Of a DNA stretch of 64,000 nucleotides, positions 34,916-45,715 are shown in pieces (the first letter of the stretch is position 1; every line of letters begins with the position of its first letter). Position numbers and translations under genes: made by a program. Below the pieces are notes generated by a model, which did no database searches, had not been told where the DNA came from, and saw only the letters and a list, made by a program, of their open reading frames with translations. The DNA is from Lobosporangium transversale (taxonomy: Eukaryota; Mortierellomycota; Mortierellomycetes; Mortierellales; Mortierellaceae): the NCBI RefSeq assembly GCF_002105155.1, contig NW_019029021.1:186001-250000 (forward strand), in the 5' to 3' direction.

Positions 34916-37900
34916 GCAACATGGACAGTCTTAAGTTAAATCCTTTGGAGTTTCCGGAAATCCTCTTACTCATTGGCGAGTCGCTCGACCGAAGCGATCT
35001 TCTAAGCTGTATCCGCGTCTCCAAGTATTTTCATAGGATTTTTATCCGTCTCGTATGGAGAGAGATCACTATCACATCGAGCAGAAATCCTACTGGTAGA
35101 ACAATATATAAGCATAAGGGATACATCAAAGAGATTATATTTAATGATTACACATTCAGAGCCTCCTTCCCAAAGATGTATGGGCAGTTACAGGGCCTCA
35201 AGTCCATTACATATGGAAAGAGATGTAGATGGCCTACACCGATCCACCTTGTCAACCAGATCAAGGTTCGCAGCTCCATCATCACTAGCTTTCGCTTGAC
35301 CGCAAAAGAAGCTTCACTAGAGCTGTGGAAAGCTTTATTGGAATGCACCAACCTCAACCATTTGGAGGTTTATCACGTATATACCGAAGTTGCAGCCGAC
35401 TTATTCCTTCAAGTCTGCAAAAAAGTTAGGCACTTGGAATTGGATAATGCAGCCTTTCAGCTACCTATTAACTTCATGAGTAGTGGCGACAGCGAATATC
35501 TTCTCCCAAATATACGCACGTTGCGTATTCATAATGTCTCGATAGTCAACAATCGATTCTCGTCCACTGGCTGGTATTGTCTCGGGATGTTGGTTAAGAA
35601 TTGTCCAGCATTGTGTTCACTGAATATTGGCAACTACTCCAAGGGAGACCCAACTGCTCATGCAAAATTCTACAGGGTAGTACATCACCAGCGTCCTTGG
35701 ACTCTGAGTAATCTATCAGATCTATCTATCAATATGCGAATCAATGACAAGGATTTGGCAACACTTCTCAGACGGATGACTAAATTAAAACGGTTATGCG
35801 CCCCTTATGGTCTAATTGATGAACTCACTTTACAGGAATTGCTAGCTGACAAGCAAGAGGTGATGGATAGTGGACAACTAGTACAAAAGACTAGACTCTG
35901 GAGGCTCTGTGAGACCGTCGAGACATTGAAGTTGAATGGACGCTCCGGTTTTGCTCATACTATTCTATCAAACTGTCCGCGATTGAAAAGCCTGGCTGGG
36001 GTTAATATTACGGTGACAGAGATTATCGAAGGAGCAGAATGGGTTTGTACTGGGTTGACTCAACTGGCTATCGATCTTGAGGTAGATGTTGATCAAGAGA
36101 CTGAAGAAGGCATGACAAAGACACGCATTGCCTTTAGACGACTTGGCAAGTTGACACAGCTAGAACATATTGATCTAGCAGATTGGAACTCATATTTTGA
36201 AGTAGAGTGGGCCTCAAGGGGTGTATATAGGCGGTCGCTAGACTTGAGATTAAAATCAGGTCTGGATGAACTAGCCAATCTGAAGAGACTACGTTCGCTG
36301 AGTTTTGAAAGGGATAAACACCAGAGAATACAGCTTGAGGATGCGGAATGGATGGTGAACAATTGGCCAAACCTTGAATGCGTGCTTGGTGATCTGAACG
36401 AGAGCAGTGTAGCTACTTTGCTGAAAAAGCATAACATATCCACTAACCAATATTAAAGAAGAAACGAAGAGCATTGTCACATCCTATCCTAACACAGAGA
36501 CAGGGACCTTACACATGAGCCTTTTAGTGCATATCCACTTCCTGAAAATTGCAATACAATCTATATGATGGTGATGATAAGGACCATTGTAGTAATAAAA
36601 ACATTTACAAGAATTACACATTGCAAAAGTAACCTTTACAACCAATGTTTGTGTCAATATGAAAGTGCTTTTTCTTTTATGGCTGCCCAACGAGTTGTGA
36701 TTTAGCTGAAGAGAAAGCCGAATCTCGTCTTCGTTTGAATCCCCTTTCTTCTTTCTCTACTATGGCTTCTTTTTCTTAAACAAGACTTTTCATAGCGTCG
36801 ATATAGAGAGTACGCAGTTGTTCTTGGAACGCTCCTATCACCATTGTCTCACCGCCAGAATTCTCTTGCCAGATATAGTATCAAACTTTTACTTTTACAA
36901 CTATACATCTCGTGTTTGAACACATCAGACATACTCCTTTCTTTTCTACGCTCTGAATGTTTAAATTGTACCGGTAAAACATTACTGAGTGTTCGATAGA
37001 ATGCTAGATGGCCATCCTGCTCAAAAGGAGTTTGTAACCGTGTCTGCACTTGTACGATGGTGTTTATACGGAAGTATTTTCTTATTTCTTCAGACATGTG
37101 CGGTCAACTGAAAAAAGATATTGCAGCTGCGCGAAAGAGCAACGATCTTCACTCCCTCACTTTTCCCATTTCCTCTCACATAATCCACTCTGAGCATCTC
37201 AATAAATAGCCGCATGAACCTCTTTAACAATGCAAACTTTCTTGCTGACTGCTAGAGCCTTTATGTATGCTGCAAATGAGCTGTTCGTCTCTTATCCAAA
37301 CATATTTCATAAAGTCCAAGAGATCTTGCCATGCAGTCATGGAAATCTATACATGAGGAGCCAGTGCTCCTCCGGTAAACTAAAGTTCGCTGGCGCGCCG
37401 GAGCTATGTTGTTGCTGGGCATTTTAACGCTTTATCTAATTTTTATTCTATTAACTCATTTATTATTTACCAATCGGGATGTTTTGTGAATCCACAGGAA
37501 GGAAAGTTTCTTTGTGCAAAGGCCTTTCATTAGCTATTGGTGAATCCCCCTCCCTTGGCCTTGTCAGGAACTTTCACGGCCATGCCTACAAACAGATAAT
37601 ATAAAGAAAGAGTCTGGCTCAAGCAAGCCCTTAGTCTTTCATCCTGCAGTCCTTCTCTAGCTTACCTTTACACATGTTAGTTCCCCTTCTACTTTCAAGC
37701 TCTAGACTTTCAGCGATTCGGTCCTTGTTCTTGCCCATAACACGCTTCTCTTACTTTGTGGCATCCGATGGTGTCCCTTGTAAATTTACCTTTATTTCCT
37801 TCTTTATTTTTCCTTACCCCTCTTTCCCTTAGCGGAGATACACTTACTTTTTACAACAGTCTAGTCTTTTCTTTTATATTTTCTTTTATTCTTTTTTGAC

Positions 37901-38153
37901 ACTGCTGAACAATGTAATGCTGGTGAGTCAGTGATGGTATGGTGTACCCTAATACAAAAGTGAACCGGTACACCAAACCCAATGACGGAGGAAATAAAGA
38001 ACTTGCTATCTATCGCGTCATATACGTATAGGTCCTCGTAGCGCACCGCGACTAAATATTTGGATACTTTACTACACCTGTGATTTGATAACACAGCGCT
38101 TATATGGTAGCGGCAGGTCGTGTTTACATCCTCATTGTTATAAAGATAATAGT
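34916..38153. repeat. Segment B: inverted copy of segment A
   Basis: This is the reverse complement of 11,790-15,027 with constant coordinate pairing over 3.24 kb. Its outer part (37,341-38,153) is also the outer end of the left palindrome arm. Flanks differ completely from those of segment A at both ends, so the duplicated unit is well defined. Confidence 0.9.
34921..36456 (+). CDS. F-box/leucine-rich-repeat-like protein, copy B
   Basis: Paralogue of the protein at 13,487-15,022, also 511 residues from the shared ATG (MDSLKLNPLEFPEILLLIGE). It has the F-box-like N-terminus and the same LRR-like body. Differences include Ile/Phe at residue 11, Gly/Arg in FIRLVWREI, and HAK for QAK near residue 250. 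Codons remain intact throughout, with no frameshift. An in-frame non-ATG extension reaches 34,834, but the sequence there is unrelated to copy A. Probable role: substrate-recognition subunit of an SCF ubiquitin ligase. Because the copies share coding sequence and 3' flank but not promoters, expression may differ. Confidence 0.85.
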   Translation: MDSLKLNPLEFPEILLLIGESLDRSDLLSCIRVSKYFHRIFIRLVWREITITSSRNPTGRTIYKHKGYIKEIIFNDYTFRASFPKMYGQLQGLKSITYGKRCRWPTPIHLVNQIKVRSSIITSFRLTAKEASLELWKALLECTNLNHLEVYHVYTEVAADLFLQVCKKVRHLELDNAAFQLPINFMSSGDSEYLLPNIRTLRIHNVSIVNNRFSSTGWYCLGMLVKNCPALCSLNIGNYSKGDPTAHAKFYRVVHHQRPWTLSNLSDLSINMRINDKDLATLLRRMTKLKRLCAPYGLIDELTLQELLADKQEVMDSGQLVQKTRLWRLCETVETLKLNGRSGFAHTILSNCPRLKSLAGVNITVTEIIEGAEWVCTGLTQLAIDLEVDVDQETEEGMTKTRIAFRRLGKLTQLEHIDLADWNSYFEVEWASRGVYRRSLDLRLKSGLDELANLKRLRSLSFERDKHQRIQLEDAEWMVNNWPNLECVLGDLNESSVATLLKKHNISTNQY

Positions 38154-38639
38154 AGTAAAAAGATATGAAAGAATAATTAGTGCAAGTGCTGGATTGCTCC
38201 CACGAAGCAACATGTAAATCAGGTATCAATCAAATATTAATAGCACATTCACAGATATAATTATACTCTTGCCTTTTTTTCATGAGTGTTCGAAAGCGAG
38301 AGTGTCCAAATGTTCTGGAGACGTGCCTTTGATACAGGGTCGGATATCTAATGGTGTAGTCTTTCTTGCTTCCTTGTCCTGTTCCTCACTTTTATTAACC
38401 TTTTCTGCTACTTCTCTTCTTCGTTAGTACTTTCGTTTACTTTTTTTTTTTTTTTTTTTTTTGCGTTCTGTTGTTTGGTGTTTTCTTTTCTTACTTTTAC
38501 TTTCATTGACTTCTTGGTACTTACCTTGTTTACTTGAGACTGTCCACCCTACCACCCTATACAGTCCCTTACCCTTGAAGAAGAAGAAAAATATAAAAAA
38601 AAAACTTTCCTGTATTCGCTTTCTTTCCTGTACTTTCAT

Positions 38640-39928
38640 TTGCTTTCACTTTCTTGCTATGCTTCCGTTTGTTTCTCTTTTCTATTTCCTTGCCATGCTT
38701 TCGTTTATATTTCTTTAACGCTTGTTATCTTTTGACTCAACCTCCTTTGCTGGTTCTCTTTCTTGTTACTCTATGATGATTTACTTTCTTGCTATCCTTT
38801 GTTAGTTCATATCCTTTGTTAGTTCATATCCTTGCTACCTTTTGATGGTTCACGTTCTTACTATCCTTTGCTAGTTCATTTCCTTGTTATTCTTTACTGG
38901 TTCACTTTCTTACTATCCTTTGGTGGTTCACTTTCTTACTATCCTTTGGTGGTTCACTTTCTTACTATCCTTTGATGGTCTGCTTTCTTACTATCCTTTG
39001 ATACTTCCTTTCTTATTATTCTTTGCTGCCTGTTTCACTTTCTTGCTATCCTCTGATGGTTCACTTTCTTGTTATCCTCTGATGGTTCACTTTCTTGCTA
39101 TCCTCTGATGGTTCACTTTCTTGCTATCCTCTGATGATTCATTTCCTTGTTATCCTATGATGGTACATTTTCTTGTTATCTTTTGATGGTTCACTTCTTT
39201 AATGCTTCATTTCCTTGTTATCCTTTGGTGCTTCGCTTTCTTGCTATCCTTTGGTACTTCACTTTCTTGCTACCCTTTGGTGCTTCGCTTGTTATTCTCT
39301 GCTAGTTCGATTCCCTGTTATCCTTTGGTGTTTCACTTTCTTGTTAGTCTTTGATGGTTCACTTCCTTGCTACGCTTCCATATTTTATCCTTCAATGCCT
39401 CGCTTGGTTGCTACGCTTTCATTTCTTTCCTCCATGCTTGACTTTCCTGTTATGCTTTCATCTCTTTTTCGGTACTTCACTTTTGTTATCCTTTCTTATG
39501 TTTTTCTAGGCGCATCTCTTTCGTGTCATGTTCTATTACGCTTTCCTTCCCTCTTTCTTTTTTCTCCTCTCATTGCTTCGCTTTCTTGTTATTTTTTTCA
39601 TTTGCTTTTCTCGACACTTCAACTTGTTACTATGCTATCCTTTGTTTTCCTTCGCTGCTTCACTTCCTTGTTATGCTTTCTTTCTTTCTCGCTGCTTCAC
39701 TTCCTTGTTATGCTTTCTTCCTTTCTCGCTGCTTCACTTCCTCATTTGTTTTCCTTAGCGCTTCACTTTTTTTAATATACTTTCATGTACTTCTCTTCGA
39801 CGCTTCACTTCCGAGTTATCTTTTCCTTTGTTTCCCTTTGATGCTTCGCTTTCTTATGTTGTTTTCATTTGTTTTCTACCTTTGCTTATTATAACTCCCT
39901 TTGTTTCCCTTTGTGTGTGCGTGTATGT

Positions 39929-39971
<43 letters not shown>

Positions 39972-40450
39972 CCTTGTTATACTTTCGTTTGTTTTCCTTT
40001 TGCGCTTCTCTTCCTTACTATGCTTTCATTATGTGTTTCCATTTCTTATTTTGTTTTCTTTTTTTTCTTTCCTTCTCTTCAATGCTTCTCTTTCTTACCA
40101 TATCTTACATTTGTTTCTCTTTTGCTTTCTTTCTTATCATATTTTCATTTATAGGTGCCAGCATTTCTTACATATCTTTTTGTTTGTTCTTTTCCCTCGC
40201 TTTACTTCTTTGCTACGCTTCCGTTTGTTCTTTCTCGACTTTTCCTTCCCCTTTCTCTCTCTCTCTCTTTTTTTTTTTTTTTTTTTTTTTTTTCTTCTTG
40301 CTTTCACTTACTCTTCCTATGTGCTTCTCTTCCTCAGTTTATTTTCATTCTCTCTTTCTCGGCGTTCCTTTCTCTTTCTTATTTCTCTTTCTTTTGTTGG
40401 TTACTTGCCGCTTCCCCTCCTTACCTTGCTTTCTCTTACCTCGTTTCCTT
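38640..40450. repeat. Degenerate pyrimidine-rich minisatellite (left arm)
   Basis: Roughly 1.8 kb on the + strand built from variants of TCCTTTGATGGTTCACTTTCT and CTTGCTA, with a clear 26-bp period between about 38,860 and 39,200. It then degrades into shorter TTCACTTCCTTGTTATGCTT-like words. The other strand is purine-rich. Long Phe/Leu/Ser-rich open frames here are a side effect of the composition. The mirror block lies at about 42,296-44,106. Confidence 0.85.
39930..39971. repeat. Poly-T homopolymer, ~41 nt
   Basis: An uninterrupted thymine run after GTGTGTGCGTGTATGTG. Its mirror is a poly-A run at about 42,777-42,818. Confidence 0.85.
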
Positions 40451-40706
40451 GCTGCTTACCGCTCTTGGGGGTTATTTTGCCTTTGATATAGTACGGAGAC
40501 AAAAAGTATGTAGTTTAGTATAAAGTAGTGACGGTAGGAGAAGGCAACGATCGTAGCTGAGCGAGAGTGTGTGGATGACATTAAGAGGCACAGGGAGAGA
40601 CGGAAGAAGTGTGTGCGTGTGTGCTTGTGTGTGAATGTATTTGACAAAGGACTGCGATCGAGACTTACTTTTCAAGAGGTGGAGAGGTGGAGATAAAGAA
40701 GTGGAG

Positions 40707-40788
40707 AAGTGAAGAGGTGAAGAGGTGAAGAGGTGAAGAGGTGAAGAGGTGAAGAGGTGAAGAGATGAAGAGGTGAAGAGGTGAAGAG
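40707..40788. repeat. 9-bp tandem repeat (gtgaagagg)
   Basis: About nine near-perfect copies close to the inner end of the left arm; mirrored at about 41,958-42,039. Confidence 0.85.
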
Positions 40789-40922
40789 AAAAGGAAGAGA
40801 AAAGAAGAGATATGAAAAAAAAAAAAAAGGAAAGAAAGAAAGAGCGAGCTTAAAAATGAGAGAAAAAGCGTCATTCTCCCAATCTCACTCGTTGCCACCA
40901 TTTCTTCTTATCTTTGTTGAAA

Positions 40923-41823
40923 GCGGACAAAATTATCCGAATATGGGAATGGTCAGTCGCTTTAAAAGCAAAAAGCATCTTCCGTCCACACGGAGAGTTG
41001 ATGTCATTGGATTGTCACATGAAGCAAAAGGAAAAATGTATGTGAAGGTGGGGAAAGCATTGAAAGAGGGATAAATAAGTTAAATGCGGAGAATTAAATA
41101 CAATAGTAATGAAAGTGTTGAATCAAAAGTATTAAAGGCCCGGAAGGCCCTGCAGACCTTGGATATAAACAAACGTTAATATTTTCTTCGACACATGCGT
41201 TACATACTTTTTACGTGTTGCTTGTTGTTGCTCTCTCAATCCGGCAGGCTTGTGACTTCAACAAGATGGTCGTTAAAAAAATAAGACAGCCTTGCTTTTA
41301 GGATATGGGCCAGAAAGGTGATGGGCTCCGTGAACAGCATCTACCAGATACTGTAGCAGACCTGAACACACTGTGTTACTTTCAATCAGAAACTAGAAGG
41401 TGCTAGAGTCTATGACAAGCCTTGATCCTTGTCTATTATACTTTTAGAAGTGATAAAAGAGAGAGAAGAGCGAGATGTAATGAAAAGCGTGGCTACTCCT
41501 AAAGATGCATAAAAAATGAATTCTTTTTTTTTTTTGTTTCTTTAAAAAATGCGATCGCAAAAAAAGCATACGATATATAAGTCTAGGGGCCAGAAGTCGT
41601 GGTGTGAGTAGTGTCTACTCATGGTCATTAAGTTTAATACTCTCGATGCTTTTTGGTTCGTTCTTCTCAGAGTCGTATCACTTTCGCTTATTACGTCAAC
41701 AAATGCGAAAGATGTCGCAACGAAAGGCAACGGGATCGCTTCCGGGCTATCCAAGCCGACAGTTTTCCGTCCACCCTTTCTTTGAATTTCATGCTGTTTC
41801 AAAATGGCGCCCAGTCACTTTCA
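40923..41823. other. Palindrome spacer, 901 bp, unique in the window
   Basis: This loop separates the two arms and does not match either. On the + strand 40,918-41,074 reads SGQNYPNMGMVSRFKSKKHL and on to ALKEG and a stop, which looks coding but is unrecognised and starts inside the arm. On the right, 41,653-41,838 reads RITFAYYVNKCERCRNERQR and onward, again unrecognised. No stem-loop centre, telomere repeat or RNA gene was seen. Confidence 0.6.
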
Positions 41824-42775
41824 TTTCAACAAAGATAAGAAGAAATGGTGGCAACGAGTGAGATTGGGAGAATGACGCTTTTTCTCTCATTTTTAAGCTC
41901 GCTCTTTCTTTCTTTCCTTTTTTTTTTTTTTCATATCTCTTCTTTTCTCTTCCTTTTCTCTTCACCTCTTCACCTCTTCATCTCTTCACCTCTTCACCTC
42001 TTCACCTCTTCACCTCTTCACCTCTTCACCTCTTCACTTCTCCACTTCTTTATCTCCACCTCTCCACCTCTTGAAAAGTAAGTCTCGATCGCAGTCCTTT
42101 GTCAAATACATTCACACACAAGCACACACGCACACACTTCTTCCGTCTCTCCCTGTGCCTCTTAATGTCATCCACACACTCTCGCTCAGCTACGATCGTT
42201 GCCTTCTCCTACCGTCACTACTTTATACTAAACTACATACTTTTTGTCTCCGTACTATATCAAAGGCAAAATAACCCCCAAGAGCGGTAAGCAGCAAGGA
42301 AACGAGGTAAGAGAAAGCAAGGTAAGGAGGGGAAGCGGCAAGTAACCAACAAAAGAAAGAGAAATAAGAAAGAGAAAGGAACGCCGAGAAAGAGAGAATG
42401 AAAATAAACTGAGGAAGAGAAGCACATAGGAAGAGTAAGTGAAAGCAAGAAGAAAAAAAAAAAAAAAAAAAAAAAAAAAGAGAGAGAGAGAGAAAGGGGA
42501 AGGAAAAGTCGAGAAAGAACAAACGGAAGCGTAGCAAAGAAGTAAAGCGAGGGAAAAGAACAAACAAAAAGATATGTAAGAAATGCTGGCACCTATAAAT
42601 GAAAATATGATAAGAAAGAAAGCAAAAGAGAAACAAATGTAAGATATGGTAAGAAAGAGAAGCATTGAAGAGAAGGAAAGAAAAAAAAGAAAACAAAATA
42701 AGAAATGGAAACACATAATGAAAGCATAGTAAGGAAGAGAAGCGCAAAAGGAAAACAAACGAAAGTATAACAAGG

Positions 42776-42819
<44 letters not shown>

Positions 42820-45406
42820 ACATACACGCACACACAAAGGGAAACAAAGGGAGTTATAATAAGCAAAGGTAGAAAACAAATGAAAACAACATAAGAAAGC
42901 GAAGCATCAAAGGGAAACAAAGGAAAAGATAACTCGGAAGTGAAGCGTCGAAGAGAAGTACATGAAAGTATATTAAAAAAAGTGAAGCGCTAAGGAAAAC
43001 AAATGAGGAAGTGAAGCAGCGAGAAAGGAAGAAAGCATAACAAGGAAGTGAAGCAGCGAGAAAGAAAGAAAGCATAACAAGGAAGTGAAGCAGCGAAGGA
43101 AAACAAAGGATAGCATAGTAACAAGTTGAAGTGTCGAGAAAAGCAAATGAAAAAAATAACAAGAAAGCGAAGCAATGAGAGGAGAAAAAAGAAAGAGGGA
43201 AGGAAAGCGTAATAGAACATGACACGAAAGAGATGCGCCTAGAAAAACATAAGAAAGGATAACAAAAGTGAAGTACCGAAAAAGAGATGAAAGCATAACA
43301 GGAAAGTCAAGCATGGAGGAAAGAAATGAAAGCGTAGCAACCAAGCGAGGCATTGAAGGATAAAATATGGAAGCGTAGCAAGGAAGTGAACCATCAAAGA
43401 CTAACAAGAAAGTGAAACACCAAAGGATAACAGGGAATCGAACTAGCAGAGAATAACAAGCGAAGCACCAAAGGGTAGCAAGAAAGTGAAGTACCAAAGG
43501 ATAGCAAGAAAGCGAAGCACCAAAGGATAACAAGGAAATGAAGCATTAAAGAAGTGAACCATCAAAAGATAACAAGAAAATGTACCATCATAGGATAACA
43601 AGGAAATGAATCATCAGAGGATAGCAAGAAAGTGAACCATCAGAGGATAGCAAGAAAGTGAACCATCAGAGGATAACAAGAAAGTGAACCATCAGAGGAT
43701 AGCAAGAAAGTGAAACAGGCAGCAAAGAATAATAAGAAAGGAAGTATCAAAGGATAGTAAGAAAGCAGACCATCAAAGGATAGTAAGAAAGTGAACCACC
43801 AAAGGATAGTAAGAAAGTGAACCACCAAAGGATAGTAAGAAAGTGAACCAGTAAAGAATAACAAGGAAATGAACTAGCAAAGGATAGTAAGAACGTGAAC
43901 CATCAAAAGGTAGCAAGGATATGAACTAACAAAGGATATGAACTAACAAAGGATAGCAAGAAAGTAAATCATCATAGAGTAACAAGAAAGAGAACCAGCA
44001 AAGGAGGTTGAGTCAAAAGATAACAAGCGTTAAAGAAATATAAACGAAAGCATGGCAAGGAAATAGAAAAGAGAAACAAACGGAAGCATAGCAAGAAAGT
44101 GAAAGCAAATGAAAGTACAGGAAAGAAAGCGAATACAGGAAAGTTTTTTTTTTATATTTTTCTTCTTCTTCAAGGGTAAGGGACTGTATAGGGTGGTAGG
44201 GTGGACAGTCTCAAGTAAACAAGGTAAGTACCAAGAAGTCAATGAAAGTAAAAGTAAGAAAAGAAAACACCAAACAACAGAACGCAAAAAAAAAAAAAAA
44301 AAAAAAGTAAACGAAAGTACTAACGAAGAAGAGAAGTAGCAGAAAAGGTTAATAAAAGTGAGGAACAGGACAAGGAAGCAAGAAAGACTACACCATTAGA
44401 TATCCGACCCTGTATCAAAGGCACGTCTCCAGAACATTTGGACACTCTCGCTTTCGAACACTCATGAAAAAAAGGCAAGAGTATAATTATATCTGTGAAT
44501 GTGCTATTAATATTTGATTGATACCTGATTTACATGTTGCTTCGTGGGAGCAATCCAGCACTTGCACTAATTATTCTTTCATATCTTTTTACTACTATTA
44601 TCTTTATAACAATGAGGATGTAAACACGACCTGCCGCTACCATATAAGCGCTGTGTTATCAAATCACAGGTGTAGTAAAGTATCCAAATATTTAGTCGCG
44701 GTGCGCTACGAGGACCTATACGTATATGACGCGATAGATAGCAAGTTCTTTATTTCCTCCGTCATTGGGTTTGGTGTACCGGTTCACTTTTGTATTAGGG
44801 TACACCATACCATCACTGACTCACCAGCATTACATTGTTCAGCAGTGTCAAAAAAGAATAAAAGAAAATATAAAAGAAAAGACTAGACTGTTGTAAAAAG
44901 TAAGTGTATCTCCGCTAAGGGAAAGAGGGGTAAGGAAAAATAAAGAAGGAAATAAAGGTAAATTTACAAGGGACACCATCGGATGCCACAAAGTAAGAGA
45001 AGCGTGTTATGGGCAAGAACAAGGACCGAATCGCTGAAAGTCTAGAGCTTGAAAGTAGAAGGGGAACTAACATGTGTAAAGGTAAGCTAGAGAAGGACTG
45101 CAGGATGAAAGACTAAGGGCTTGCTTGAGCCAGACTCTTTCTTTATATTATCTGTTTGTAGGCATGGCCGTGAAAGTTCCTGACAAGGCCAAGGGAGGGG
45201 GATTCACCAATAGCTAATGAAAGGCCTTTGCACAAAGAAACTTTCCTTCCTGTGGATTCACAAAACATCCCGATTGGTAAATAATAAATGAGTTAATAGA
45301 ATAAAAATTAGATAAAGCGTTAAAATGCCCAGCAACAACATAGCTCCGGCGCGCCAGCGAACTTTAGTTTACCGGAGGAGCACTGGCTCCTCATGTATAG
45401 ATTTCC
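41824..45406. repeat. Right arm of the 3.58-kb palindrome
   Basis: Inverted copy of 37,341-40,922. Its outer 800 bp (44,594-45,406) is also a direct repeat of segment A (11,790-12,602). At the outer end the match to A and B stops inside GTATAGATTTCC, and the sequence switches to copy-D type. Confidence 0.93.
42296..44106. repeat. Degenerate purine-rich minisatellite (right arm)
   Basis: Mirror of the block at 38,640-40,450. A 26-bp unit of the AAGAAAGTGAACCATCAGAG type is clearest from about 43,545 to 43,890. Confidence 0.85.
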
Positions 45407-45715
45407 GAGATTGCGGGGGCAAGAACCTCTTGGATTTCACGATAGAAGAGTACAGTCACCTGAAAAAAGGTTGGATAACCTAGAAACCTAGACATACAGC
45501 TCAATTGCAACGAACATAAAGACTCTAGCGATCAATGAGAAAGTTTGCGTTGTTAAAGAGGTTGATGCAGCTATTTATTGAGATGCTCAGAGTGGATTCT
45601 GTGAGAGGGCATAGGAAAAGTGAGGGAATGAAGATCATTGCTCTTTCACGCAGCTGCAATACCTTTTTTCATACATGTCTGAAGAAATAATAATACGCTT
45701 CTGTATGATATTAAG
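45407..45715. repeat. Mosaic outer end of the right arm (copy-D-like)
   Basis: From 45,407 the sequence is the inverse of copy D: the stretch to about 45,560 matches 32,560-32,735 almost base for base. It then reads as a diverged A/B-like copy (GCAGCTGCAATACC, ACATGTCTGAAGAAATAAT) until about 45,715. So this end joins two different members of the repeat family. Confidence 0.75.

Larger units (their letters stand above)
37341..40922. repeat. Left arm of the 3.58-kb palindrome
   Basis: The reverse complement of this arm is found at 41,824-45,406, with coordinate sums of 82,746-82,748 along the whole length, so only a couple of bases of length difference exist, plausibly in poly-A/T runs. Translated frames on the two arms agree residue for residue wherever compared. 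From outside in, the arm holds the tail of segment B, a poly-pyrimidine minisatellite block, a T41 homopolymer, a GT-rich stretch and a 9-bp tandem repeat. Confidence 0.93.

Noticed and set aside
38860-39200. 26-bp direct repeats, CRISPR-like at first sight
   Set aside because: The units are degenerate and directly adjacent with no spacers, and the genome is fungal.
38884-40523. Long hydrophobic Phe/Leu/Ser/Cys-rich open frames, and their mirror at 42,223-43,864
   Set aside because: They are translations of a pyrimidine-rich minisatellite and a T homopolymer, overlap in all three frames, and lack any domain.
41542-41861. Spacer reading frames as a gene
   Set aside because: Frames are short, overlap each other on both strands and have no recognisable domain; one begins or ends inside an arm.
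37341-45406. Palindrome as a pure assembly fold-back
   Set aside because: A unique 901-bp spacer and different outer flanks, including a switch to copy-D sequence, do not fit a simple fold-back. It still needs read-level proof, so this is not fully excluded.
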